Positions 24,594-32,973 of a DNA stretch of 37,303 nt are shown piece by piece; within the stretch, counting starts at the first letter, position 1, and each line of letters begins with the position of its first letter. Both the position numbers and the translations under genes were made by a program. The notes under the pieces were generated by a model that worked only from the letters and a program-made list of their open reading frames with translations, had not been told where the DNA came from and did not search any database. The DNA comes from an uncultured Clostridia bacterium (lineage in GTDB: Bacteria; Bacillota; Clostridia; TANB77; CAG-508), in contig CANQJH010000018.1 of assembly GCA_947624195.1 (NCBI GenBank), positions 1 through 37,303 on the forward strand, read 5' to 3'.

Positions 24594-26516
24594 TCATTTA
24601 ATTAAATTGTTTTTGATAATTGTATCTGATAGATACATTTCGTTTTCCATTTTTTCAATTAAAGCATTTGCTTTATCATCTTTTTCAATTTCTTGCATAC
24701 TTGTCCTTTTGTAACGTATATCATTAAAGCAATAGTCTTCGCTCGTTACATATCCTATGCCTTTTATAAATGAATAATCTTTATTAGAAAAAATTGTTTC
24801 TCCCAATGAAAAATTATCTTGCACTCCTAATAAGTCCAATATCGTTGGTTTAATATCTATCTTTGATACAGTTCTTTTTATGCTCATGCTATCTTTTAAG
24901 TTTGGTATGCTTATGCCAAACGGTACATGTACATCCTTTGTTGTTTGTTCATACTCATTGTAGCTTTGTCCATTTTCTTCATAAAGCTTTTGCAGTTCTT
25001 CTGTGTTAGAAAGTCCAGAACCGTGGTCTCCATACACAACTAAAATGCTGTCATCCATTAAACCGGTGTCTTCTAATTCTTTGATGAATTTTCCAAAAGC
25101 ATAATCTACAAAATTGCATGATAATATGTAATTTCTAAATATATCATCTTCATAACCTTTTACGTCATCTTCTGTGAGAGTCAATTTGTTCTCTAAATCA
25201 GATACTCCTGTTAGAAAGAATGGTATGTGAGTGGTTACGCTAACTAATGTTGTGCAAAAATTACCTTCATAAGAATTCATTTTCTTAACAGCTTCTTGTA
25301 AAAATCCTTCATCTGAATAGAATTCTCCTGCGCTTTCAATGTTTGGAAATTCATTGATATCATCATATTCATCTATGTTATATCCTGTATTGTATACTTC
25401 ATGCCTATTCCAAAATGTGCTGGTATTTGGATGCATAAAAGAAGTATAATATCCATGTTGTTTTAAAGTTGAATAAATATCAAACCATTTATTATCATAG
25501 TACTTTTGAAATACATAGCCATTTTCTAAAGGATACAATGAGTTTTCCATTTCAAATTCCGAATCTGCAGTTGTGCCAAGTCCTTGATTATACATATCTT
25601 CACAATATATATTTTCTCTATAAAATTTATTTAAGTTAGGTGTAATTTCTTTCCCATTTACAGACTTATCTATAATGTATTCATTTAGGCTCTCTAACTG
25701 TAAAACTATCACGTTCTTATTTTTTGCAATTCCTGTATATTGCGACTCTTTTGCTTTATCTTGTAAATTAGTATTATATATTTTTTCTAATTTTTCGGTG
25801 TCTATATCTTCTTTTATAAATAGACTTTTGACATAATCTTTTATATCTTCATAATGATAGTAATATACTGATATTTCTTGAATTATTAACGATTTGTTAT
25901 ATATTTTTTCTTCGTATATACCATTTACACTATTTCTCACGTTACACACATTAGCTAAAATGATTAAAAATATTATTACAAATTTGCACCATCTTTTTTC
26001 ATAATGAATTTTCTTTGTCTTTTTATACATTACAATGCTTAGTACAGCAGCTAATACGTTTGCGGTCCAAAAAGCTAGGATGTTTTTAATGTTTATTAAT
26101 ACAAATAATCCACCACCAATTTCTTTAGCATATTGTAGATTAGATATTTGATAAATAGATAAGAAATTGGTTGAATAGCTGTAATATAAGTAATTACAAT
26201 ATATGATTAATGTAACTATGGCATATACTATGTTAAAATAAATATAGCTAAACTTATCTCTCCTATTAATTGTAGGGCACATTAATAGAGCGCCTACGCT
26301 AATCATGTATATGACAACATTACCTTTTAATCCTAGTTCTAATGATTGATTTAATAATATACTTTTGCATGTTAAAAGCACAATACCAATTATGAAAATG
26401 ATATTGCTTTTTAAAGCTAATATTAAAGCTTCATGTTTTACGTTAACTTCTTTGTTTTTTACATTATTATTTTTACTTATTGATTTCTTTGTTTCTTTAA
26501 ATTTTAAACTATTCAT
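24594..26516 (-). CDS. LTA synthase family membrane sulfatase-fold protein
   Basis: LtaS-family enzymes transfer glycerol-phosphate (or related groups) to surface polymers outside the cell. The 640 residues have about five membrane helices in the first 195, then an extracellular sulfatase-fold domain. Metal and catalytic residues are visible: E275 in VLQLESLNEY, T316 in NQGLGTTADSEFEMEN (the nucleophile position) and VVYGDHGSG further on. FWNRHEVYN and SVTTHIPF are also family marks. The start is ATG at 26516 after TTGGAG, six codons inside the longest frame. True LtaS and phosphoethanolamine or phosphoglycerol transferases cannot be told apart here. It is the last gene of the surface cassette before the proximal dcw genes and appears to have its own promoter. 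Confidence 0.88.
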   Translation of the reverse strand: MNSLKFKETKKSISKNNNVKNKEVNVKHEALILALKSNIIFIIGIVLLTCKSILLNQSLELGLKGNVVIYMISVGALLMCPTINRRDKFSYIYFNIVYAIVTLIIYCNYLYYSYSTNFLSIYQISNLQYAKEIGGGLFVLINIKNILAFWTANVLAAVLSIVMYKKTKKIHYEKRWCKFVIIFLIILANVCNVRNSVNGIYEEKIYNKSLIIQEISVYYYHYEDIKDYVKSLFIKEDIDTEKLEKIYNTNLQDKAKESQYTGIAKNKNVIVLQLESLNEYIIDKSVNGKEITPNLNKFYRENIYCEDMYNQGLGTTADSEFEMENSLYPLENGYVFQKYYDNKWFDIYSTLKQHGYYTSFMHPNTSTFWNRHEVYNTGYNIDEYDDINEFPNIESAGEFYSDEGFLQEAVKKMNSYEGNFCTTLVSVTTHIPFFLTGVSDLENKLTLTEDDVKGYEDDIFRNYILSCNFVDYAFGKFIKELEDTGLMDDSILVVYGDHGSGLSNTEELQKLYEENGQSYNEYEQTTKDVHVPFGISIPNLKDSMSIKRTVSKIDIKPTILDLLGVQDNFSLGETIFSNKDYSFIKGIGYVTSEDYCFNDIRYKRTSMQEIEKDDKANALIEKMENEMYLSDTIIKNNLIK

Positions 26517-26535
26517 TTTTTCTCCAATATACACT

Positions 26536-26564
26536 ATTATACTACATTTCGTATGATTTTTAAA
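26536..26564 (-). promoter_or_regulatory. Possible promoter of the LTA synthase-family gene
   Basis: On the minus strand TTTAAA (26559-26564), 17 bases, TATAAT (26536-26541), 19 bases before the start codon. Confidence 0.4.
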
Positions 26565-26607
26565 GTGTAAATATAATTTTTATATAGTGTAATTGAACAA
26601 ATGAATA

Positions 26608-28389
26608 CTACGACTGTTTTTCGTCAGTTTCATTTTTTGGAATCTCTAAATAATCAAGCACTTCTTTGAATATCTTGCCTGCAACTGGTGCTGCCACACC
26701 ACCTCCTTGATGTCCGCCCTCTCCTGTTGGGTTATATAGCGTCACTAATAACACTACTTGTGGGTCCTCAATAGGTGCAACTCCCAAAAAAGATGTAACA
26801 TATTTGCCTGTGTTTACGCCGTCTTCTGATGTTCCAGTTTTACCTCCTATATTAAATCCCTCTACTCCTGCGTTTTTACCAGTGCCCTCTGCTACAACAG
26901 TTTGCATCATACTTAATACATTTTTTGCGGTTTCCTCTGAAATAACTTGTTCTCCTGTTGTTGGTTCAATTTCAGTAACTTTTGGGTTACCATTTTCGTC
27001 TTTTTCACTACTGCTGATAATCCTTTTTACTACATGTGGCTTAATGTACACTCCTTTATTTGCAATGGTTGAAAGCATTGTTGCCATTTGAATCGGGGTT
27101 ACTTCAAATCTTTGTCCGAAGGCTATTGTGCCTAGCTCTACTGGTCCTACTTTTTCTTCTTTTAAAAATATAGAACTAGCTTCTCCTGGCAAGTCTATAC
27201 CAGTGGTATTGAAGAAGCCAAATTTACGTAAATAGCTGTAATACGTGTGAACTCCTAATTTTTGACCTAAACCAATAAATACTGGGTTACATGAATTCAT
27301 TAAAGCTTGCCTCAAGCTTTCACTTCCATGTGGTCTATAATATCTCCAACATTTCATTTTTACTCCTGCTACCTCAATATATCCCACACAACAAAATTCT
27401 CCCTCTTTATCAGGAGTTGTTATGCCTTCTTGAAGTGCGCTTGAAGTTGTGACTAGCTTAAAAGTAGAGCCCGGTTCATATGTGTCTGATATAGCTTTAT
27501 TTCTCCACAAAGCTTGCATTTGAGCAGATTGCTCGTCTTTAGGTAGACTTTCATCTACTGCAAATGGATCATTTAAATTAAAATCAGGATATCCGGCTAA
27601 CGCTAAAATTTCGCCCGTTTGCGGATTCATCATTATAATGTTTCCACCATCTGTGCACTTGTTGTCAATGCATGCTTCTTTTAAATGTTTTTCTGCTATT
27701 CCTTGAAGTGTTGCGTCTATGGTAAGTACAATGTCATCTCCATTTATTGGGTCATTGTATTCCTCTGCTGTATCACTTATTTGACTGCCTGTTGCATCAG
27801 TTATTTTGCTTATTGAGCCTTTGGTGCCTTTCAAAACTTCCTCGTATTTTGCTTCTATTCCTACCAGTCCTTGATTATCACTTCCGCAAAATCCAATAAT
27901 CTGTGAAGCTAGATTATTAAATGGATAATACCTTTTTGTATCTTCATCTATGTTTATTCCTTGTGTTATGTTGTTTTCTGCCAGCCATAGTCTTAGCTCA
28001 TTCGCTTTTGCATTATCTACCTTTTTAGCTATAGTTTCAATTGATGAACGTTTGCTTACCTTTTTTAAAGTAGTTTCATAATCAAGCTCAAAAATCTCCG
28101 AAAGCTTTTGAGCTACTTTTTCTTTATTTTCAATTGTTGTAGGATTTACTGTTATTGTTTGAACTGTGCTACTTACTGCTAACACCTTTTGCCCAGTAGC
28201 ATCATATATTGTGCCTCTTTTAGGATTTACACTCCTATCTGATGTTTGCTGTATGTAGGCTCTATTTTGCAACATGCCTCCTTCTATAAATTGCAAATAT
28301 GCTATTCTAATAATTAAAAGAAATAATGCTGTAACTGACAAAATCATTGCATTTCTCATTCTCTTTTTTACTGTTCTCTTCCCAATCAT
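26608..28389 (-). CDS. ftsI: Class B penicillin-binding protein, FtsI/SpoVD type
   Basis: A DD-transpeptidase that cross-links septal or cortex peptidoglycan with a SEDS partner. The 593 residues have one N-terminal membrane anchor (about 14-34). The dimerisation domain carries NPKRGTIYDATG, and the transpeptidase domain has the three active-site motifs: STFK (308-311, preceded by YEPG), SCN (366-368) and KTGTS (517-521). GYIEVAGVKMKCW is typical of the FtsI/SpoVD line. No PASTA domain follows, unlike B. subtilis PbpB and SpoVD. Only one such gene is present between ftsL and murE, so it may serve division, sporulation or both. AAGGAGAGG stands before the ATG. It follows ftsL with a 144-base gap holding the repeat fragment at 28460-28501. 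Confidence 0.93.
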   Translation of the reverse strand: MIGKRTVKKRMRNAMILSVTALFLLIIRIAYLQFIEGGMLQNRAYIQQTSDRSVNPKRGTIYDATGQKVLAVSSTVQTITVNPTTIENKEKVAQKLSEIFELDYETTLKKVSKRSSIETIAKKVDNAKANELRLWLAENNITQGINIDEDTKRYYPFNNLASQIIGFCGSDNQGLVGIEAKYEEVLKGTKGSISKITDATGSQISDTAEEYNDPINGDDIVLTIDATLQGIAEKHLKEACIDNKCTDGGNIIMMNPQTGEILALAGYPDFNLNDPFAVDESLPKDEQSAQMQALWRNKAISDTYEPGSTFKLVTTSSALQEGITTPDKEGEFCCVGYIEVAGVKMKCWRYYRPHGSESLRQALMNSCNPVFIGLGQKLGVHTYYSYLRKFGFFNTTGIDLPGEASSIFLKEEKVGPVELGTIAFGQRFEVTPIQMATMLSTIANKGVYIKPHVVKRIISSSEKDENGNPKVTEIEPTTGEQVISEETAKNVLSMMQTVVAEGTGKNAGVEGFNIGGKTGTSEDGVNTGKYVTSFLGVAPIEDPQVVLLVTLYNPTGEGGHQGGGVAAPVAGKIFKEVLDYLEIPKNETDEKQS

Positions 28390-28459
28390 AACCTCTCCTT
28401 AGCAAGCGTTTTTATACAATTTTATTCTTGTTAAGAAGATTTATTACTTAGCATCCAAA

Positions 28460-28501
28460 AAATAAGAATATATCTATTTTTGAATAAGCCGCGCAGGGAC
28501 A
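28460..28501 (+). repeat. 5' fragment of the 33.1-kb structured element
   Basis: The 22 bases at 28480-28501 are identical to 33134-33155, including AAGCCGCGCAGGGAC. The ten bases before the divergent inner part (AAAATAAGAA) also match the left end of that element. Nothing of the rest, nor of the right inverted repeat, follows, so this is a truncated copy between ftsL and ftsI/spoVD. Confidence 0.75.
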
Positions 28502-28533
28502 AACATAAAAAGGAGAGGTATGATTACCTCTTC

Positions 28534-29037
28534 CTATTCTCCTCTTAGAGTTTTTAATAACTTTTGCCACCAACTTTCATTTTCTTCTATTAATGAAGTT
28601 CTTGTTGATGATTCTGTATAGTCTTTCTTTTGTAGATTTATATATACTTTTTGGCTATTTTCTAACTTTTGCATACCTAACTTTTCTTTGGCTGCTTGCT
28701 CAATATTATTTATATTCATACCTTGTTCTATGCTTACTTGTAATTGAGCATTTTCTTTTTGTATTGATGATAATGTTGATTTTAAGTTCTCTTTTTCTGT
28801 AAATCTAGAGTTAATTAAGGCGTATCTATAACTTATAACTAATAGAACTGTGAATACTAAGCCTACTTCGATAATGTGTTTTAGATTTTTTCTTGATTGA
28901 ACTATTTGAGCTTGTCTGATTTTTTTCTTTATATCAGCCTGATTTTGAACTGTGTTGTTTGTTTTTTTAGTTCTTTTTGGTATGAACTCTGGTGCTTCTT
29001 TTCTTGGGCTTGTCTCATACTCATAGTAGTTAATCAT
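28534..29037 (-). CDS. ftsL: FtsL-like division protein
   Basis: FtsL and its partner DivIC/FtsB form a coiled-coil complex that activates the septal SEDS-PBP pair. The 167 residues are a 55-residue basic cytoplasmic segment, one membrane helix (HIIEVGLVFTVLLVISYRY, about 54-72), and an extracellular coiled coil (TEKENLKSTLSSIQKENAQL, 80-99) ending in EQAAKEKLGMQKLENSQKVY. That last stretch is the conserved end of the FtsL/DivIC family. Sequence identity is always low in this family; the position between rsmH and the class B PBP makes the assignment. The ribosome site AGAGGTG lies about 12 bases upstream. No frameshift or truncation is seen. Confidence 0.85.
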   Translation of the reverse strand: MINYYEYETSPRKEAPEFIPKRTKKTNNTVQNQADIKKKIRQAQIVQSRKNLKHIIEVGLVFTVLLVISYRYALINSRFTEKENLKSTLSSIQKENAQLQVSIEQGMNINNIEQAAKEKLGMQKLENSQKVYINLQKKDYTESSTRTSLIEENESWWQKLLKTLRGE

Positions 29038-29107
29038 AAGTTAATTTCACCTCTTTTCTTTTTGGTTTTATCAGCTAACACTAATTTTATTTTTTATTTG
29101 TTTTTTG

Positions 29108-30043
29108 TTAGCTTTCTTTTTCTCTTCTTTCAAATATTCTTAGCTTGGCACTTTTGGCTCTTGAATTTGTTTTTAATTCTTCTTCGCTAGCTTCAATTGG
29201 TTTCCTATTTATAATATTTCCTAAGGTTTTGTAATTACATATGCAGTATGGTAAATCTTTTGGGCAAGTGCATTTTCCATGTGCCTCAATGTATGCCTCC
29301 TTTACTGCTCTGTCTTCCAACGAGTGGAATGTAATTACACATAGTCTGCCTCCAGTCTTTAGGCAATTAATTGAGTTTAGAATTGTGTCATACAATGGTT
29401 TTATTTCATTGTTTACCTCTATCCTTATTGCTTGAAATGTCCTTTTGGCTGGATGTCCATCTTTTGAATAAGGTTTAGACTTTTCTATAATGTCTGCTAA
29501 CATTTTAGTCGTTGTGATTTTTTCTTTTTTTCGTGCTATGCAAATGTTTTTAGCAATTTTCTTTGCAAATCTTTCTTCACCATACTGATAAATCACGTTC
29601 GCTAATTCTTGTTCGCTATATTCATTTACTACTTCTAGAGCAGAAAGTTTTTGCGTTTGGTCCATCCTCATATCGAGTATGTTGTCGCTAGTATAGCTGA
29701 AACCTCTTTCTTTTTCATCTAACTGATATGAAGAAACTCCTAAATCTAGCAAAATCCCATCAACTTTATCTATATTTAATTCTGACAATATATCTTGTAT
29801 ATCATCATGATTTCCATGTACTAATTTATAGTTTGTATAAGGTTTTAAATTTTGCTCAGCAGCTTTTAGCGCATCATTATCTCTGTCTATGCCTATTAAA
29901 AGTCCTTTAGGAGATAACTTTTCTATAATTTTTCTACTGTGTCCTGCGCCTCCAATTGTTCCATCAACATATATGCCATCTGGTTTTATATTTAAACCCT
30001 CTATACATTCATTTAATAATACAGGTATGTGCTTAAATTCCAA
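29108..30043 (-). CDS. rsmH: 16S rRNA (cytosine-1402-N4)-methyltransferase
   Basis: RsmH (MraW) methylates N4 of C1402 in the 30S decoding centre using S-adenosylmethionine. The 311 residues start MEFKHIPVLLNECIEGLNI and carry the SAM-binding loop VDGTIGGAGHS. Further signatures are IGIDRDNDAL, GILLDLGVSSYQLDE, AKRTFQAIRIEVN and VITFHSLEDRAVK. The start is TTG at 30043, with AGAGGT six bases upstream. This gives the normal length; the frame stays open for 30 more codons but without a ribosome site. It lies in the usual place between mraZ and ftsL, though the gap to mraZ is nearly 300 bases and includes a strong hairpin. Confidence 0.96.
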   Translation of the reverse strand: MEFKHIPVLLNECIEGLNIKPDGIYVDGTIGGAGHSRKIIEKLSPKGLLIGIDRDNDALKAAEQNLKPYTNYKLVHGNHDDIQDILSELNIDKVDGILLDLGVSSYQLDEKERGFSYTSDNILDMRMDQTQKLSALEVVNEYSEQELANVIYQYGEERFAKKIAKNICIARKKEKITTTKMLADIIEKSKPYSKDGHPAKRTFQAIRIEVNNEIKPLYDTILNSINCLKTGGRLCVITFHSLEDRAVKEAYIEAHGKCTCPKDLPYCICNYKTLGNIINRKPIEASEEELKTNSRAKSAKLRIFERREKES

Positions 30044-30121
30044 AACTACACCTCTTTTTATAAAATTGCAAATAATGGTTTTACATGGCATTTCCAATAC
30101 AAAACCATTTATTCGTATAGT

Positions 30122-30157
30122 AGATGTTGGCATATATATACATATATGCCAACATCT
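30122..30157. other. Perfect 16-bp hairpin between mraZ and rsmH
   Basis: AGATGTTGGCATATAT and its exact complement flank a four-base loop. No T-run follows on either strand, so it is not a standard terminator. On the rsmH strand it lies in the leader some 80 bases before the TTG start. The 296-base mraZ-rsmH gap holds nothing else recognisable. Confidence 0.7.
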
Positions 30158-30339
30158 TTGTAGTCTTTTGTTTTTGTTTCATTTCTTACGTTTTTTCTTA
30201 ATTCTTTCGTAAAATTTTATCTTTTGTTTATTAAGGTTTTATCTTCTGTGAAAATGTGTAACATTCAAGATTCTTCTTCTGTTCTTTAAGTAATTTTATC
30301 TTTAGTTAAATTTATATAACTATAAAGTTATATACAAAA

Positions 30340-30780
30340 TTAAATGTTTAGCATACCTAAGTTAGCCATATTTTCTGCAATTTGGTCTGCTGAAAGATTT
30401 TCTTCACTATTGTATGTTTTCCATTTTTCTCTATTCCAGATTTCAATTCGTGTTCCTACTCCAGTAATCATGATTTCTTTTTCTAAATTTGCATATTCTC
30501 GTAAGTTTGATGAAATAAGAAATCTACCTTGCTTGTCTACTTCGCACTCAATTGCACCTGATAGGAAAAATCTAACGAAGTCCCTTGCGTTTTTGTTGGT
30601 TAATGGTAAGGTCTTTAGTTTTTCTTGAAAGTTGTTCCATTCGTTTTGTGAAAATCCAAATAGGCAACCGTCTAATCCTTTGGTTATGATAAATTTGTCT
30701 CCTATGTCTTCTCTAATCTTTGCTGGCATTATTAATCTGCCCTTTGAATCTAGAGAATGCTCGTATTCACCAATTAACAA
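30340..30780 (-). CDS. mraZ: MraZ, transcriptional regulator of the dcw cluster
   Basis: MraZ is an AbrB-like ring-shaped DNA-binding protein that represses (in some species activates) its own dcw operon. The 146 residues contain two MraZ half-domains: [20 protein letters not shown] near the N-terminus and [20 protein letters not shown] in the middle, each with the DxxGRxxxP/S-type loop. [12 protein letters not shown] lies between them. The start is TTG, with GGGAGG 10 bases upstream; it gives the conserved [11 protein letters not shown]-terminus. It is the first gene of mraZ-rsmH-ftsL-ftsI and has a strong promoter followed by three MraZ boxes, consistent with autoregulation. Confidence 0.96.
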   Translation of the reverse strand: MLIGEYEHSLDSKGRLIMPAKIREDIGDKFIITKGLDGCLFGFSQNEWNNFQEKLKTLPLTNKNARDFVRFFLSGAIECEVDKQGRFLISSNLREYANLEKEIMITGVGTRIEIWNREKWKTYNSEENLSADQIAENMANLGMLNI

Positions 30781-30795
30781 CTTTCTTTCACCTCC

Positions 30796-30825
30796 CTACC
30801 ACTATTCACCACTTTGTACCACTTT
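30796..30825 (-). promoter_or_regulatory. Three tandem MraZ boxes
   Basis: On the minus strand AAAGTGGTAC, AAAGTGGTGA and ATAGTGGTAG follow one another at an exact 10-bp period, just downstream of the mraZ -10 box and ending 15 bases before the start codon. This matches the published MraZ operator form (AAAGTG[T/G]N3 repeats, described in Mollicutes). Confidence 0.8.
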
Positions 30826-30832
30826 CATCTAA

Positions 30833-30861
30833 ATTTTAATACAACAAAAAAGAAAATGCAA
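30833..30861 (-). promoter_or_regulatory. Promoter of the mraZ operon
   Basis: On the minus strand TTGCAT (30856-30861), 17 bases, TAAAAT (30833-30838). Transcription would begin at or inside the first MraZ box. Confidence 0.65.
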
Positions 30862-30905
30862 TACTTTTATTAAAATTTTTTAAAAATTTTTTGCATTTTC
30901 TTTTT
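30846..30905 (-). terminator. Terminator of the GGDEF gene, overlapping the mraZ promoter
   Basis: AAAAAGAAAATGCAA (right arm on the plus-strand map, about 30891-30905) pairs with TTGCATTTTCTTTTT (30846-30861) around a loop of about 29 A/T bases, then a T-run. The distal arm contains the mraZ -35 box. Confidence 0.55.
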
Positions 30906-30908
30906 AAT

Positions 30909-31877
30909 TTATTTTTTTATTATATTATTTTCTGCTTTATCAAAGTTGGTATCTCTATTTTTTCTTCTGTCAATTACATAGGTACTTCCATAGATTGTTT
31001 TAGCAAGATGCTTAACTGCGGCTCCCGCTTCCCCAATTTCTAAGGTATTTTTGAAACGACCCTTTGCAACATCTACAACTCCTATTGATATAGATGTCAG
31101 TGGATATTGCTCCATTATACCTTTTCTATTTTCAACTTCTAGGTAACCTCTTTCAATATCTTGTTTGTTGAAATATTTGCTTAATCCTGTATCAAAATCA
31201 GTTATTATACTTTGTGAGATTTTCTCATAGTCATCTCCTTCTACTATTGCTATGAAGTCATCGCCACCAATATGTCCTACGAAATTTCTTTCGTTGTCTC
31301 TTTTAAAAACATTATCTTGTATTATCTTAGCTGTATATTTGATTATTTCGTCTCCATTGCTAAAACCATAAGTATCGTTATATGCTTTGAAGTTATCTAA
31401 ATCTATATATAGCATTGCATAGTCGTTGCCTATAGATAGCCTTTTTTTCATTTCGGCTTGTATCTGTACATTTCCTGGCAGTCCAGTAAGTGGACTCACC
31501 ATTCTATTTGAGTTTAATAGTCTCATTATGTTTTTTATATTATAATATAGTATCTCTTTTTCAAATGGTTTGGTTAAATATATTTCGACCTCATTTTTTA
31601 GTATTTCTATAATATGATTATTGTCCCTAATTGATGATATGACAATAATTGGTGTGATTGAATTATCGTCATCGTTTCTAATTTTTTTGCAATATTCAAT
31701 TATATCATCTTCTAAATTATCTTCATTGATTACTAAAATGTCTGGGATATTTTTTAGCATATTATCAATTTGATTAGGCAATATCTTTTTTATTTTCAAT
31801 TCTTTGTCTTCTTTAAATAATTCTTCCAGTTCTACCTTTAGGTCATTTACTTTATCTATTACATAAATAAATTTCAT
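30909..31877 (-). CDS. GGDEF protein with degenerate receiver domain
   Basis: GGDEF domains make cyclic di-GMP. The 322 residues begin with a receiver-like fold (1-120). Its phospho-acceptor position is Asn51 (DILVINED) rather than Asp, while the distal LTKPF lysine (K103) is kept, so phosphorylation is unlikely. The catalytic domain (about 128-310) has SPLTGLPGN, LYIDLDNFKAYNDTYGFSNGDE and VGHIGGDDF (204-208). The signature is thus GGDDF in place of GG[D/E]EF, and no RxxD inhibitory site is seen before it. Whether it is active cannot be told from sequence. AAGGGG precedes the ATG. It follows the Ig-repeat membrane protein by 48 bases, so the two probably share a transcript. Confidence 0.85.
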   Translation of the reverse strand: MKFIYVIDKVNDLKVELEELFKEDKELKIKKILPNQIDNMLKNIPDILVINEDNLEDDIIEYCKKIRNDDDNSITPIIVISSIRDNNHIIEILKNEVEIYLTKPFEKEILYYNIKNIMRLLNSNRMVSPLTGLPGNVQIQAEMKKRLSIGNDYAMLYIDLDNFKAYNDTYGFSNGDEIIKYTAKIIQDNVFKRDNERNFVGHIGGDDFIAIVEGDDYEKISQSIITDFDTGLSKYFNKQDIERGYLEVENRKGIMEQYPLTSISIGVVDVAKGRFKNTLEIGEAGAAVKHLAKTIYGSTYVIDRRKNRDTNFDKAENNIIKK

Positions 31878-31925
31878 ATTAACCCCTTCTTTTTCTACAT
31901 TTTTTTCAAATTATATAGTTCATTA

Positions 31926-32921
31926 TTATTGTATTTCACAAGTATATACTTCTTTTGCAGTTAATCCATTTACATTTGTTACTGATACTTCAATAGTATG
32001 TCCTCCACTTTCTAGTGTCATTGAAGCTGTAATCTCTTTTTGATTTATAGGTGTATCCCCACTATCTGTTACAACACTATCTACTGTTATTGATATTTTG
32101 CTAATGCCTTCATCATCACTAGCAGAAACTATTAGTGTGTTTCCATCTAATGAAGCTGTAAATGTTGGCTTTGTATCTCCTACAATATTTTCTGTTCTTG
32201 TTTCTCTATTTCCTTCTTTATCTGCTGCTACAATTGTTAGTTTATTTTGTCCTCCTGGCACCTCTATATCTGTGCTTATTTTTTGTTTATTATTTTTGTC
32301 TACGTCTACTCTTATTTCTTCATCATTATTCCATTTATATGTTATATAAGACATTTCAACATCATCAGTAGCTGATATATTAAGTTTGGTTCCTGAGATA
32401 CCAATTTCTATAGTAGGCTTATTTACATCTGTGCTCTCGTAAATGTATTGTTTGTTATGCAATTTGTGCTCATATCCATAATAATCTTTTACTGTCATAT
32501 TAAGAATATTGTTTCCATTTGGTATTTGTATAATAGTTTCGAATTTAATTGTGCCATCTCCATTAACTACAACCGGTTCTCCGTCGTTCCATTTATACGT
32601 AAATGACTTGATTGGGTAATTTGTTTCAACTGTTATTTTTGTCTCTTTTCCCATCCTATCTTCGGAAACAGAAATAGTATCCTTATCCTTCTCTCTATTT
32701 GCAATCATTGCATATGTTGATTGTCCTATTAAAACTAACCCAAAAATTATAATAATTATACAAAATACTCTTATTACTTTTGCCAAATCAGCTTTATTGC
32801 TTACGCTATTTGCTCTTTTAATAGATTCTAAATTTGGCATAGGAGTATATTGCATTTGCTTTCTTACTTCCCTATATGCCTGTTGCTGTGATTCTTGATT
32901 TGTAGATAAAATTTGATTCAT
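31926..32921 (-). CDS. Single-pass membrane protein with three Ig-like extracellular repeats
   Basis: The 331 residues have a 48-residue basic cytoplasmic end rich in Gln and Arg, then one membrane helix (VIRVFCIIIIIFGLVLIG, about 49-66). Three extracellular beta-sandwich repeats of roughly 80 residues follow, of which the first two contain a YKWN core (SFTYKWNDGEP, YITYKWNNDEE) and the third a FTASLDGNTLIVSASDDEG core. These resemble bacterial Ig-like/cadherin-like folds. No enzyme motif is seen. The TM-first layout without a cleavable signal suggests a membrane-anchored sensor or structural protein, perhaps acting with the GGDEF protein encoded 48 bases downstream. Its ribosome site is unusual: the only good Shine-Dalgarno is about 60 bases upstream behind a hairpin (32934-32973). 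Confidence 0.8.
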   Translation of the reverse strand: MNQILSTNQESQQQAYREVRKQMQYTPMPNLESIKRANSVSNKADLAKVIRVFCIIIIIFGLVLIGQSTYAMIANREKDKDTISVSEDRMGKETKITVETNYPIKSFTYKWNDGEPVVVNGDGTIKFETIIQIPNGNNILNMTVKDYYGYEHKLHNKQYIYESTDVNKPTIEIGISGTKLNISATDDVEMSYITYKWNNDEEIRVDVDKNNKQKISTDIEVPGGQNKLTIVAADKEGNRETRTENIVGDTKPTFTASLDGNTLIVSASDDEGISKISITVDSVVTDSGDTPINQKEITASMTLESGGHTIEVSVTNVNGLTAKEVYTCEIQ

Positions 32922-32933
32922 TTCTTTTTCATA

Positions 32934-32973
32934 TAATCAATTACATAGCTTTAGGTGCCTACGCAATTGATTA
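32934..32973 (-). promoter_or_regulatory. Leader hairpin between Shine-Dalgarno and start codon
   Basis: On the minus strand TAATCAATTGCGTAG and CTATGTAATTGATTA form a 15-bp stem (two G-U pairs) with a 10-base loop. AAGGAG lies before it (32982-32987). ATG-AAA-AAG-AAA-TGA lies after it (32932 to 32918), its TGA overlapping the ATG of the membrane protein as ATGA. With the hairpin folded out, the effective Shine-Dalgarno spacing to the four-codon ORF is 9 bases. Confidence 0.6.

Noticed and set aside
30044-30133. 30-residue N-terminal extension of RsmH
   Set aside because: No ribosome site for the upstream ATG, whereas TTG at 30043 has AGAGGT and gives the family's normal start.
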